Assembly: GCA_945889475.1 (NCBI GenBank)
Contig: CAMDBT010000001.1
Span: 62,001-126,000, forward strand
DNA length: 64,000 nt
Direction: 5' to 3'
DNA from: Bifidobacterium breve
GTDB lineage: Bacteria > Actinomycetota > Thermoleophilia > Solirubrobacterales > Solirubrobacteraceae
The position numbers and the translations under genes are program-made. Below the pieces are notes generated by a model. The model searched no databases. It was not told the DNA's origin and saw only the letters and a list, made by a program, of their open reading frames with translations. This document shows positions 28,939-36,827 of this stretch, one piece after another (within the stretch, counting starts at the first letter, position 1; each line of letters starts with the position of its first letter).

Positions 28939-30354
28939 ATGACGGCGGATCAGCGACGAATCGTAGTCGCCGTCTGCCTGATCTATTTCCTGTCGCTGAT
29001 GATGATCGGCGGACTTACCTTCCTAGTCCCGCCGATGGCCGAGAACCTGAAGCTCGCCGACGACACCGTCGAAAACCTACTCGCCGTCCCCAGCGTCGCC
29101 GCGCTGGTGGCTGTGTTCTCTGCCGGGCAGCTCGGCGAACGATTCGGCCCTCGCCGCGCGATCGCCATCGCCGGGCTGTGCTGCACGATCGGCGCGAGCG
29201 TGATGATTTTCGCGACCGGGTCGGTGGCTGCGCAGCTCGGGCTCAGCATCTACGCGGCGGCCGGCATCACAATCCAGATCGTCGGGATCAGTCTCCTCCA
29301 AACGACCACCGTCACGGGCCCGGCGCAGGTCTCAGCGTTCACGACCTTCGGCACGGTCGCACCGCTCGCCTTTGTAATCATTCCCGTTGCAACAGCGGGA
29401 TTGCTGGACGTTGCCGACTGGCGTCTGGTCCCGCTCTTCTGGGCCATTGCAGGCATCCTGATCATCGTCGTCGCGCTCCGCTGGCTCGATCGCGGCTCGG
29501 GATCCCCGTCCACTGGCGAGTGGGTAACGCCGCTGCTGGCCGGGCTGTCGCTCGCGGCGGCGGCACGGGCAATCGCGGAGGTCGACAACCTGTCGCTAGA
29601 CCGCAATTGGGTCCTCATTGCGTGTCTCGTCAGCGCGTTAGCCGCAACCGCCTGCGCGGTCGCCACACGCCGGGTCCGCCGCGCGAGCTTCTCGACCTCG
29701 GCAATCCGGGGGCGCATGATGCAGTCGATGCTGCTCTGCGTGGCGCTCGTGAGCTGCGTCCAACTGCTCAACCTCGTCTGTATCGTAATGGAGTTCCTTT
29801 ACGGACTCTCCGCCGAGGAGGTAGCACTGGCCACGGTTCCGGCCCAGCTAGCGGCAGCAGTCGGGGCAAAGGTCCTCGCAACAAAAGCGATCAACCGCTG
29901 GGGCGGATTTCGGGCTGGCCGCAACCTGCTGCTAGCGATCGCCGTAACAATGCTGCCGCTGCTGGCGCTGACACAAAACAGCCCAGCTTGGATCCTCGTC
30001 GTAGTCACGATGCTCTTCAGCTTCACCACGATGGGCGCGCTGACCGCCTTCAACGCCGAGGTCATGCGTCGGTCACCTAGCGGGGGCACGGAGGCAGCTT
30101 CCTCCTTCCGCAGCGCGGCAAGCTCGATCGGCGGCGCGCTCGGAGTCGGCATCTTCGGCGCGATCATGTTGTCCGGCACTCGAGTCGATGTGGGAAGCGC
30201 AGCTGTCACCGCGGGCGCGCGCGCGGAAATGGTGGCTGGACTGCGGCTGGCCGGGTTGATCGCGTGCTCCGTCGCGATCGCAGGATCGATCATGCTTACG
30301 TTGGTCGAACGGCGCTCCCCTGCTGACGGCCAGCCAATCGCGCCGGCCGCGTAG
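28939..30354 (+). CDS. MFS transporter, 14-helix drug/proton antiporter-like
   Basis: The 471-residue carrier has 13-14 hydrophobic helices. The loop 2-3 motif is GQLGERFGPRRAIAIAG (motif A type), and TTTVTGPAQ and FGTVAPLAF lie in the first half. Overall it resembles the DHA2 exporters, though the typical antiporter motif C is not clear. It follows the CDP-alcohol gene by 14 nt on the same strand, with a weak ribosome site. The substrate is unknown; export of a lipid-linked or toxic compound is possible. Confidence 0.87.
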   Translation: MTADQRRIVVAVCLIYFLSLMMIGGLTFLVPPMAENLKLADDTVENLLAVPSVAALVAVFSAGQLGERFGPRRAIAIAGLCCTIGASVMIFATGSVAAQLGLSIYAAAGITIQIVGISLLQTTTVTGPAQVSAFTTFGTVAPLAFVIIPVATAGLLDVADWRLVPLFWAIAGILIIVVALRWLDRGSGSPSTGEWVTPLLAGLSLAAAARAIAEVDNLSLDRNWVLIACLVSALAATACAVATRRVRRASFSTSAIRGRMMQSMLLCVALVSCVQLLNLVCIVMEFLYGLSAEEVALATVPAQLAAAVGAKVLATKAINRWGGFRAGRNLLLAIAVTMLPLLALTQNSPAWILVVVTMLFSFTTMGALTAFNAEVMRRSPSGGTEAASSFRSAASSIGGALGVGIFGAIMLSGTRVDVGSAAVTAGARAEMVAGLRLAGLIACSVAIAGSIMLTLVERRSPADGQPIAPAA

Positions 30355-30498
30355 GGGTGAAAACGCGGTTCGGTCGCAAAGTGGCAGCCCAAAGCGGCCT
30401 GCGACGGCTGAAACGGGTAACCCGAAGGGCAAATAGACCTGTAACGGTAAGATTCCTGCGGGGTTACTCCCCAAGTCAGACCAACGAAAAGGATTCAC
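30355..30498 (+). promoter_or_regulatory. ino1 leader with structured RNA potential
   Basis: These 144 nt hold GTCGCA (30373-30378) pairing with TGCGAC (30400-30405), CAGCC with GGCTG across the same interval, then CGGG-TAA-CCCG and GGGG-TTACT-CCCC hairpins. A TAAGAT box is near 30450-30455 and a good ribosome site (AAAAGGA) lies before the GTG. Fragments such as CGCAAAG and GGGTAACCCGAAGGGCAAA recall riboswitch cores, but no known class matches in full. Confidence 0.35.
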
Positions 30499-31704
30499 GT
30501 GAGCCCCAGCCCGTCAAGTTCAGCTTCAAAGAACGGCCCCTCAGCCAATGGCCGAGCGCGCTACCAGCAGGACAAGGTCCGCGTAGCGATCGTCGGCGTC
30601 GGCAACTGCGCAAGCGCCTTCGTCCAGGGAGTTGAGCACTACCGCAAGGCCGACCCAAACAAAGAGGTCCCCGGCCTGATGCACACCGACCTCGGTGGCT
30701 ACCACGTCAGCGACATCGAATTCACCTGCGCCTTCGACATCAACCGCACCAAGGTCGGCAAGGATCTTGGCAAGGCGATCTGGGCCGACCCGAACAACAC
30801 GATGAAGTTCGCCAAGGTGCCATCCAAGATCGGTGCCCCGGTCTACCGCGGAATGACGCTAGACGGCATCGGCAAGTACGCGAAAGAGAAGGTCAAAAAG
30901 GCTCCAGGTGAGACCGCCGAGATCGCGACGATTCTGCGCGAGACGCGCACCGACGTCGTTGTCTCCTACCTTCCGGTCGGCTCCGAAGACGCTACGCGCT
31001 GGTATGTCGAGCAGGTGCTCGAGGCTGGCTGCGGATTCGTCAACTGCATTCCCGTCTTCATCGCCAGCTCCGACTACTGGGGCCGCAAGTTCAAGAAGGC
31101 CGGCCTGCCGATCATCGGCGACGACATCAAGAGCCAGGTCGGCGCGACAATCATCCACCGCACGTTGGCGCGTCTCTTCCATGAGCGCGGCGTCAAGATG
31201 GTGCGCACCTCGCAGCTCAACGTTGGCGGGAACATGGACTTCTACAACATGCTCGAACGCGAGCGCCTGGAGTCGAAGAAGATCTCCAAGACGCAGGCAG
31301 TTACCTCGATCATGGGCCACGAACTACCGGCCGACGACGTTTACATCGGGCCTTCCGATTACGTGCCGTGGCTGACCGACCGCAAGTGGGCTCACATCCG
31401 CCTTGAAGGCCAAGCCTTCGGCGACGTGCCGCTGAACGTTGAGATGAAGCTCGAGGTTTGGGACTCGCCCAACTCGGCCGGGATCGTGATCGATGCCGTG
31501 CGGCTCTGCAAGCTGGCGATGAATAACGGCGTCAGCGGCCAGCTCGACGGCCCCAGCTCGTACCTGATGAAGTCGCCGAAGAACCAACGCCCTGATGATC
31601 AGGCGCGGCTAGACACCGAAAGTTTCATCGCCAAGTACCGGCGCAAGGCCGCCACGAAGCCGAAGCCCAGAGCCAAGGCCAAGCGCGCTGCCTCCAAGCG
31701 CTGA
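30499..31704 (+). CDS. ino1: Inositol-3-phosphate synthase (prokaryotic INO1)
   Basis: The enzyme converts glucose 6-phosphate to myo-inositol phosphate with NAD, first step to phosphatidylinositol and mycothiol. The 401-residue protein has the dinucleotide loop [44 protein letters not shown], and [14 protein letters not shown]. The last holds the lysine-rich active-site region together with [14 protein letters not shown]. An N-terminal Ser-rich tail and a basic C-terminal tail (residues 385-401) are extra. The start is GTG with AAAAGGA 7 nt upstream. It leads an operon of three with the next two genes. Confidence 0.96.
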   Translation: MSPSPSSSASKNGPSANGRARYQQDKVRVAIVGVGNCASAFVQGVEHYRKADPNKEVPGLMHTDLGGYHVSDIEFTCAFDINRTKVGKDLGKAIWADPNNTMKFAKVPSKIGAPVYRGMTLDGIGKYAKEKVKKAPGETAEIATILRETRTDVVVSYLPVGSEDATRWYVEQVLEAGCGFVNCIPVFIASSDYWGRKFKKAGLPIIGDDIKSQVGATIIHRTLARLFHERGVKMVRTSQLNVGGNMDFYNMLERERLESKKISKTQAVTSIMGHELPADDVYIGPSDYVPWLTDRKWAHIRLEGQAFGDVPLNVEMKLEVWDSPNSAGIVIDAVRLCKLAMNNGVSGQLDGPSSYLMKSPKNQRPDDQARLDTESFIAKYRRKAATKPKPRAKAKRAASKR

Positions 31705-31708
31705 GCAG

Positions 31709-33601
31709 GTGGACCAGAAGCTTTCGATCGCGCAGGTATCACCGTTTGCTTGGGAACTCCCAAGCGAGGTCAATGAGTTTGTCGAGAAGGTGAGCAATGA
31801 GCTCGCCGCCCGCGGCCACCGTGTCGCGATCATCGCTCCCTCAACCTCGGCCGCCAAGGTCCGTGATGGGCGGCGGCTCTGCCGCGGCAGCAATGGCGGG
31901 CTGCTGGCCGACGCTGGCGACGCTCCGCTGCTGCTAGCGGTGGGCCAGTCAATTGAGGGCGCGCCCGGTCGGCGCAGGCTGGCGCTCCCGAGCGACACGA
32001 CGCGCACGCTCGGGGCGCTCTTTGAGCAGAGCGACCTCGACATCTGCCATCTCCACGAACCGTTTGCACCGTCGATCAGCGGCGCCGCTCTGCGGGCCTC
32101 AAATTCGCTCAACGTCGGCTCGTTCCACGCTCCCGCCGAACGCCTCGTCGCGACTCAGGTGACGCGCAGACTGGTGCGAACGCTGTTCGGCCGACTCGAC
32201 GCCCGCACCGCCAGCTACGCGACGACGGCAGCGATGATGGAGCGCCACTTCCCAGCCGAGTACGAACTGCTCTCGCCCGGCGCGCCGTCACTAGAGAGCA
32301 AACGCCAGCCGCGCGGCCCGCAGACGCCACTGCGGATCGTCTTCATCGATGAAGAGGAGCGTTCGGCGCTGCGTCTGCTACTGCGCTCGCTGCGGTTGAT
32401 CCGGAGCGATCGACCGTGGGAGCTGATCGTCAGCAGCAGCACTGGACGCTCATCGACGCCACTGCGCGCTGAGATCGCGGCCTGCGTCAGCTACGTGAGT
32501 CCACGCGAGACGCCAACCGACGAGCTGCTGGCGAGCGCTGACATCGTTGTCGCCGCTTCCTCGGGGACGCTGCCGCAGCCAGGGCTGCTGGCGCGCGCCG
32601 GAGCAGCCGGAGCGGCGCCAGTCGCATCGCGCCTAGCGGTCTACGAAGAGGTGATCGGCGACGGTGACAGAGGCCTGCTGTTCGCGCCGCGCGAGCTAAC
32701 CACGCTAGCGGCGCAGCTCTCACGCCTGCTAGACGACGATCGGCTGCGAGAGCGGCTCAGCGGCGCTACGAAACCGCGCAGCTGGGAGCTAGTAGCCGAT
32801 GAAGTGGAAGCAATCTATTCAGTGATTGCCGCTCGCCGCAAGCCACTCGTCGGAAATGCTGCGCTTGCGGGCAAGCTTGCCGGCCGCCCGCTTATCGACG
32901 TTGACCTGCACATGCACACCGACCACAGCCACGACTGCGCGACACCGGTTGAGTCGCTGCTTGAGACCGCCCGCGACCGCGGCCTCGGCGCGATTGCCGT
33001 CACTGAACACAACGAGATCTCCGGCGCAGTTGCGGCGGCCGCGATCTGCGAGCAGTACGGAGTCAAGGTGATCCTCGGCGAGGAGGTCAAGACCGCCAGC
33101 CAAGGCGAAGTGATCGGCCTCTTCATCACTGAGAAGATCGAGCGCGGCATGACGCTCGCCGAGACCGTCGCTGAGATCAAACGGCAGGGCGGCCTCGTCT
33201 ACGTGCCCCACCCATTCGACCGCATGCACGCGATCCCCGACTACGAGCACCTGCTACCGATCATCGACCAGATCGACCTGATCGAGATTTACAACCCGCG
33301 CGTCGCGCTCGACACATTCAACGAGGAGGCGGCGCGCTTTGCTGCCAAGTACCGGATCCCAGCCGCCGCCGGTTCAGACGCCCATGTGACGCAAGGCCTC
33401 GGCACGGCGCGCGTGCGGATGCGCGATTTCGACGGGCCGGAAGAGTTTCTTCAGTCTCTGCGCGACGCCGAGATCCACTCGACGCCAACGAATTATGTAT
33501 ACGTCCAGGCGCTGAAGTTCATCCAGACCAAGGCGACACCTGAGAGCGCCCGCCGCGCCTCGCGAAAACGTAAAGCGCGAAGGGCGCCGCGCAAGCGCTG
33601 A
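31709..33601 (+). CDS. Fusion of a degenerate GT4-like glycosyltransferase domain and a PHP phosphoesterase domain
   Basis: This 630-residue protein starts like a GT4 enzyme (SIAQVSPFAWELPSEVNEFVEKVSNELAARGHRVAIIAP). Its second Rossmann half ends SRLAVYEEVIGDGDRGLLFAP. However, the E-x7-E donor-site motif is not seen: the region reads GTLPQPGLLARAGAAGAAP. From residue 394 an intact PHP domain follows, with metal motifs DVDLHMHTDHSHDC, VTEHNEIS, EEVK, YVPHPFD and AAGSDAH, then a basic tail. The start is GTG, 4 nt after ino1. The PHP part should hydrolyse a phosphate ester, and coupling to ino1 suggests an inositol-phosphate-related substrate, which is an inference. Confidence 0.88.
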   Translation: MDQKLSIAQVSPFAWELPSEVNEFVEKVSNELAARGHRVAIIAPSTSAAKVRDGRRLCRGSNGGLLADAGDAPLLLAVGQSIEGAPGRRRLALPSDTTRTLGALFEQSDLDICHLHEPFAPSISGAALRASNSLNVGSFHAPAERLVATQVTRRLVRTLFGRLDARTASYATTAAMMERHFPAEYELLSPGAPSLESKRQPRGPQTPLRIVFIDEEERSALRLLLRSLRLIRSDRPWELIVSSSTGRSSTPLRAEIAACVSYVSPRETPTDELLASADIVVAASSGTLPQPGLLARAGAAGAAPVASRLAVYEEVIGDGDRGLLFAPRELTTLAAQLSRLLDDDRLRERLSGATKPRSWELVADEVEAIYSVIAARRKPLVGNAALAGKLAGRPLIDVDLHMHTDHSHDCATPVESLLETARDRGLGAIAVTEHNEISGAVAAAAICEQYGVKVILGEEVKTASQGEVIGLFITEKIERGMTLAETVAEIKRQGGLVYVPHPFDRMHAIPDYEHLLPIIDQIDLIEIYNPRVALDTFNEEAARFAAKYRIPAAAGSDAHVTQGLGTARVRMRDFDGPEEFLQSLRDAEIHSTPTNYVYVQALKFIQTKATPESARRASRKRKARRAPRKR

Positions 33602-34254
33602 TGCAGGCGAAGGGAGAACCGCGGCGACCGTCGAAACTAAACGAGCCGATGCCTGCAACCGAAGACGAGATCCGCGAGAAGTACCTCGAGCGAGCGATCC
33701 GTGAGATCAACTCCTTGTCACGCGACGTCCAAGGCTGCAGCCACTGCCCACGCGGCAACCTGATGCCAGTCCTTGGTTCCGGCCACCCACAGGCCGACAT
33801 CATGCTCGTCAAGTACACGCCGACGGTCTCGGAGATCGAGGAGGGCGTGGCCTTCTACGGCCGCTCGGGCAATGCGATGCGCAAGTCACTGAGCCGTCTC
33901 AACATCGACCCGCTGGCGGTCTACGGAACGCTGTTCGTGAAGTGCCCTGTGGGAGACCCAGCGCTGGCCGACCCGGCCTGCCTGGCGCGCGTTGCCGAGG
34001 AGATCGCGATCGTCCAGCCACGGATGATCGTCGTGATGGGCGAACAGACGTTGGTCGCGCTCAACGAGTTGGAGCTGCCGCTGGCGCAGCAGGTCGAATC
34101 GAAGCCGGGCGAGATTCAGCCGTTGACCGAAGCCTGCGACGTGCTCGTCACTGCCAACATCGACGACTCGCTCGACGCTGAAGATTCCAAGCGTGAGTTC
34201 TGGGCCGCCTTCCGCTCGCTCGGCGAGTGGTGGGACGACCTTCCTCCCTACTAG
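33601..34254 (+). CDS. UDG-fold protein related to Fe-S uracil-DNA glycosylases, active-site motifs altered
   Basis: The 217-residue protein has a Cys pair (GCSHCPRG) and a later pair (KCPVGDPALADPAC) placed as in family 4 uracil-DNA glycosylases, which bind a [4Fe-4S] cluster. MLVKYTPTVSEIEEGVAFYGRSGNAM takes the place of motif 1 (normally GEAPG.E), so the usual catalytic acidic residue is not in place. The HPS/HPA-like motif 2 reads TANIDDSLD. It may be a catalytically different or non-catalytic member. The ATG overlaps the previous stop (TGATG); a start at 33649 is also possible. Confidence 0.78.
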   Translation: MQAKGEPRRPSKLNEPMPATEDEIREKYLERAIREINSLSRDVQGCSHCPRGNLMPVLGSGHPQADIMLVKYTPTVSEIEEGVAFYGRSGNAMRKSLSRLNIDPLAVYGTLFVKCPVGDPALADPACLARVAEEIAIVQPRMIVVMGEQTLVALNELELPLAQQVESKPGEIQPLTEACDVLVTANIDDSLDAEDSKREFWAAFRSLGEWWDDLPPY

Positions 34255-34260
34255 GAATCG

Positions 34261-34623
34261 CTACCGAGACGGGCCGGTGGACGGAAAACGCTCGCCGCCC
34301 GGCACGAGCCAGAACTCATCGATCCGCTCGATCAACCCTTCTTGCAGTTCGTAAAAGCCAGCGCAGACGAGCGTCGTGTCGGAGCGCTCAACTTGAGCGT
34401 GAACGGCGATGTCGAGCCCACGGCCGGTGATCACGCGCAGGATCACCGTCTTGTTGTCCGGGTTGTGGACGAAGTGCAGCATCGAGAGGTACTCCTCGCG
34501 GCTTGGCTCACGCCCCTGGTGGGGGAGCGAGATCCGCACGCCGGGCCGTATCAACGCGGCCACGGCATCCCACTCGCCGACCTGACGCGCGCGCCAGAAC
34601 CGTTCGATCGCGTTGAGGCTCAT
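34261..34623 (-). CDS. SnoaL/NTF2-like protein
   Basis: This 120-residue protein has the NTF2-like cone fold pattern: an N-terminal helix AIERFWRARQVGEWDAVAALI, then GVRISLPHQGREPSREEYL. Beta strands ending RIDEFWLVPGG follow. These small domains act as cyclases, isomerases or ligand binders, and no specific substrate can be named. Its ATG overlaps the end of the oxidoreductase gene upstream (ATGA), so they share an mRNA. It converges with the UDG-like gene with a 6-nt gap. Confidence 0.8.
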   Translation of the reverse strand: MSLNAIERFWRARQVGEWDAVAALIRPGVRISLPHQGREPSREEYLSMLHFVHNPDNKTVILRVITGRGLDIAVHAQVERSDTTLVCAGFYELQEGLIERIDEFWLVPGGERFPSTGPSR

Positions 34624-35567
34624 TGCTCGTTCACCAAGACAATCTTGCCAAGTTTGCCGCCCGAGGCAAATGCCTGATACGCGGCGACCGCCTCGTCGAG
34701 TGGAAAGGTCTTCTCGATCGGCACCGTCAGCGTGCCGTCCTCGAAGCCGGCGAGGACGTTCTTCTCGAGCGCGCGCGCCGTCGCAGCCTTCTGCTCGAGC
34801 GGACGGGCGCGCAGCGTCGAGCCACAGATGCTGATGCGGCTGCCCATCAGCGACAGCAGGTTCAGCTCGCTGCGGAAACCGGCCGAGACACCGATCACGA
34901 CAACCCGCGCTTGGCTTGCTAGCGCCGTGAAGTTGGCGTCGAGGTTGGGCGCGCCAACCAGCTCCAGCAGAACGTCATAAGGGCCTAGCGCCTCGCTCTC
35001 CTCGGGGGTACAGACCCGATCTGCACCGAGCGCGGCGAGCTCCGTGGCGCGGCTTTGATCGCGGACCGATGCTGTCACGTGGGCGCCGGCCGCGGCGGCG
35101 AGCTGAATCGCGGCGGTGCCAACGCCACCGGCGGCGCCGCTGATCAGGACGCGCTCACCTAGCTGCAGGTCGGCCTGCGTGAAGAGCGCGTCGTGAGCGG
35201 TCGTAAAGGTCTCCGGCAGGCCGCCTGCCTGCGGCCAGTCGAGCGCCACGGGAACCGGCATCAGCTGGCGTTCGTGAACGACGCAGAGCTGAGCCTGAGC
35301 GCCGCCGCCGACGATTGCCATCACACGATCATTGACATCGAAGCGCTCAGCTCCGGGGCCGCGGGCGACGACCTCACCGGCTAGCTCAAGGCCGGGGATG
35401 TCAAGCGGGGAACCGGGCGGTGGCGGGTAGGCGCCACGGAGCTGAAGTTGATCGGCGCCGTTGAGGCCGGCTGCGCGGACCTGCACGAGCACCTCACCGG
35501 CGCCGGGCAGCGGGTCGGGGTGCTCGGCAATCACCAGCTCCTTCCCCTCAATTGTTACGGCGAGCAT
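34620..35567 (-). CDS. NAD(P)H:quinone oxidoreductase, zinc-free MDR family
   Basis: The 315-residue medium-chain reductase is of the PIG3/quinone oxidoreductase type. It has a GroES-like domain (RAAGLNGADQLQLRGAYPPPPG) and a nucleotide domain with SGAAGGVGTAAIQLA and ALGADRVCTPEE. Zinc ligands of alcohol dehydrogenases are absent. It ends in FASGGKLGKIVLV, typical of the family. TAGACT lies 6 nt before the ATG, a leaderless promoter. It is coupled to the SnoaL-like gene. Confidence 0.9.
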   Translation of the reverse strand: MLAVTIEGKELVIAEHPDPLPGAGEVLVQVRAAGLNGADQLQLRGAYPPPPGSPLDIPGLELAGEVVARGPGAERFDVNDRVMAIVGGGAQAQLCVVHERQLMPVPVALDWPQAGGLPETFTTAHDALFTQADLQLGERVLISGAAGGVGTAAIQLAAAAGAHVTASVRDQSRATELAALGADRVCTPEESEALGPYDVLLELVGAPNLDANFTALASQARVVVIGVSAGFRSELNLLSLMGSRISICGSTLRARPLEQKAATARALEKNVLAGFEDGTLTVPIEKTFPLDEAVAAYQAFASGGKLGKIVLVNEQ

Positions 35568-35579
35568 CGCGTCAGTCTA
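35565..35579 (-). promoter_or_regulatory. Leaderless-type promoter of the quinone oxidoreductase
   Basis: TAGACT (35574-35579, minus strand), spacer of 6 nt, then ATG at 35567. Confidence 0.45.
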
Positions 35580-35581
35580 AG

Positions 35582-36769
35582 TCAGGAATCGCCGCGTGGG
35601 CGGGCGGCTTCAATCTCGTCGTGGAGTCCTTGTGGGTCGTGCGAATGGGGCTGAAGCGGAATCAAGGCGTCATCGTCGCCGCCTGGCTTGCTGTGGAGCG
35701 CGTGGCGCGCCTCCTCGAGCGACATTCCGCTCGCTCGCAACAGGTCGTTGGCGATCATCCGCATCTGGCCGACGACGATGCTGACGGCGAGGTTGCGTGT
35801 GTGGTCGAGCGCGGCCGTGGCGGCGGTCGCCGCGCGCAACGCAGCGACGCGGGCACTCTCGCGCTCCTTCTTGTCGGTCACCGATGCGGCGACGTGATCG
35901 GCAGCATCGGCGAGATCACGCAATCCGGCCAAGACAGTCGGTGGGACCGTGTTGCCCTGCCGCAGCGCGGCCGACGCGCCGCGCGCGAGTGAAACCACAC
36001 TGACCTGAACCCGCGTCACCTGCTCAACCGCGTAGGCGTAGCGGTCAACCGTCCCAAGCTGGCCCCGGCGGGCAACCGCGAGCCGTGAGGTCTCGTCGCT
36101 GACGGCGGCGGCGGCGCGCAGCGGTTCAACGCCGTGCTCGAGCTCACGGGCGGCGTCAACGGCGCTGTCGGCCTGCGTCGAGCTGCCGCTCTCCAGCGCA
36201 TCCGCGATCCTGCGCAGCGCAATCGAGATCTGCTCCAGCGCCGGTTGGAGCGCCTCTTTCGCCAGCCGCGACGGGTTGAGCGGGAAGAGCACGAGTGTGA
36301 AGACCAACGCAACGCCAGCGCCGATCAGAATGTCAATCAGGCGCGAGTAACCATGCGGGTCTGCGGGGATCGCGAGAATTGCGACCAGCACTCCGCTGGC
36401 CGCCGCTTGGTTGACGGCCAGCTGGTCGCCGCCGGCAAAGACAACGACGCACATCACGATAAAAATCACTAGGCCGAGCTGCCAGGCACCGACGCCGGTG
36501 TAACGAACCATTAGATCGGCGACGGTAATCCCGAGCGCCACCCCGAACGCCAGCTGGAGCGCTCGCTTGACCGTGCGGCCTACGGTGACGCCGATCACCA
36601 GCACCGACGAAATCGGCGCGAAGAACGGCTGTGGATGGCCGACGACGTAGCGAGCGAAGAGGTACGAGACCATCGCCGCCAGCGCCACCATCGCTAGCCG
36701 CGGCGCGACGGCGCGAAGGTGATCGAAGCGCTGGCGCAGCGTAATCCTCTCGATCGCCAGCTCAAACAT
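35582..36769 (-). CDS. FUSC-family membrane protein (aromatic-acid-exporter-like)
   Basis: The 395-residue protein has six membrane helices in residues 22-165. RLAMVALAAMVSYLFARYVVG is the first, GVTVGRTVKRALQLAFGVALG follows, and VALVFTLVLFPLNPSRLAKEAL closes the block. This is the layout of FUSC/ArAE half-modules. The rest is a cytoplasmic helical domain of about 200 residues. Family members export aromatic acids or sit in the envelope, but the substrate is unknown. It is upstream of the oxidoreductase on the same strand, with a 14-nt gap that contains that gene's own -10 box. Confidence 0.85.
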   Translation of the reverse strand: MFELAIERITLRQRFDHLRAVAPRLAMVALAAMVSYLFARYVVGHPQPFFAPISSVLVIGVTVGRTVKRALQLAFGVALGITVADLMVRYTGVGAWQLGLVIFIVMCVVVFAGGDQLAVNQAAASGVLVAILAIPADPHGYSRLIDILIGAGVALVFTLVLFPLNPSRLAKEALQPALEQISIALRRIADALESGSSTQADSAVDAARELEHGVEPLRAAAAVSDETSRLAVARRGQLGTVDRYAYAVEQVTRVQVSVVSLARGASAALRQGNTVPPTVLAGLRDLADAADHVAASVTDKKERESARVAALRAATAATAALDHTRNLAVSIVVGQMRMIANDLLRASGMSLEEARHALHSKPGGDDDALIPLQPHSHDPQGLHDEIEAARPRGDS

Positions 36770-36827
36770 CGGCTCTAACCCTGACCTTCGCTGCGGATGC
36801 TTGCAAGCCGCGCACTACGCTCGGCGC

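Noticed and set aside
28827-30080. 417-residue plus-strand frame in the MFS gene, full of RRRHRR-type runs.
   Set aside because: It is the +1 shadow of the MFS carrier, which has clear membrane helices.
30360-30440. Match to a cyclic-di-GMP or glycine riboswitch in the ino1 leader.
   Set aside because: Only short strings (CGCAAAG, CCGAAGGGCAA) agree; the order and pairing of the known classes are not met.
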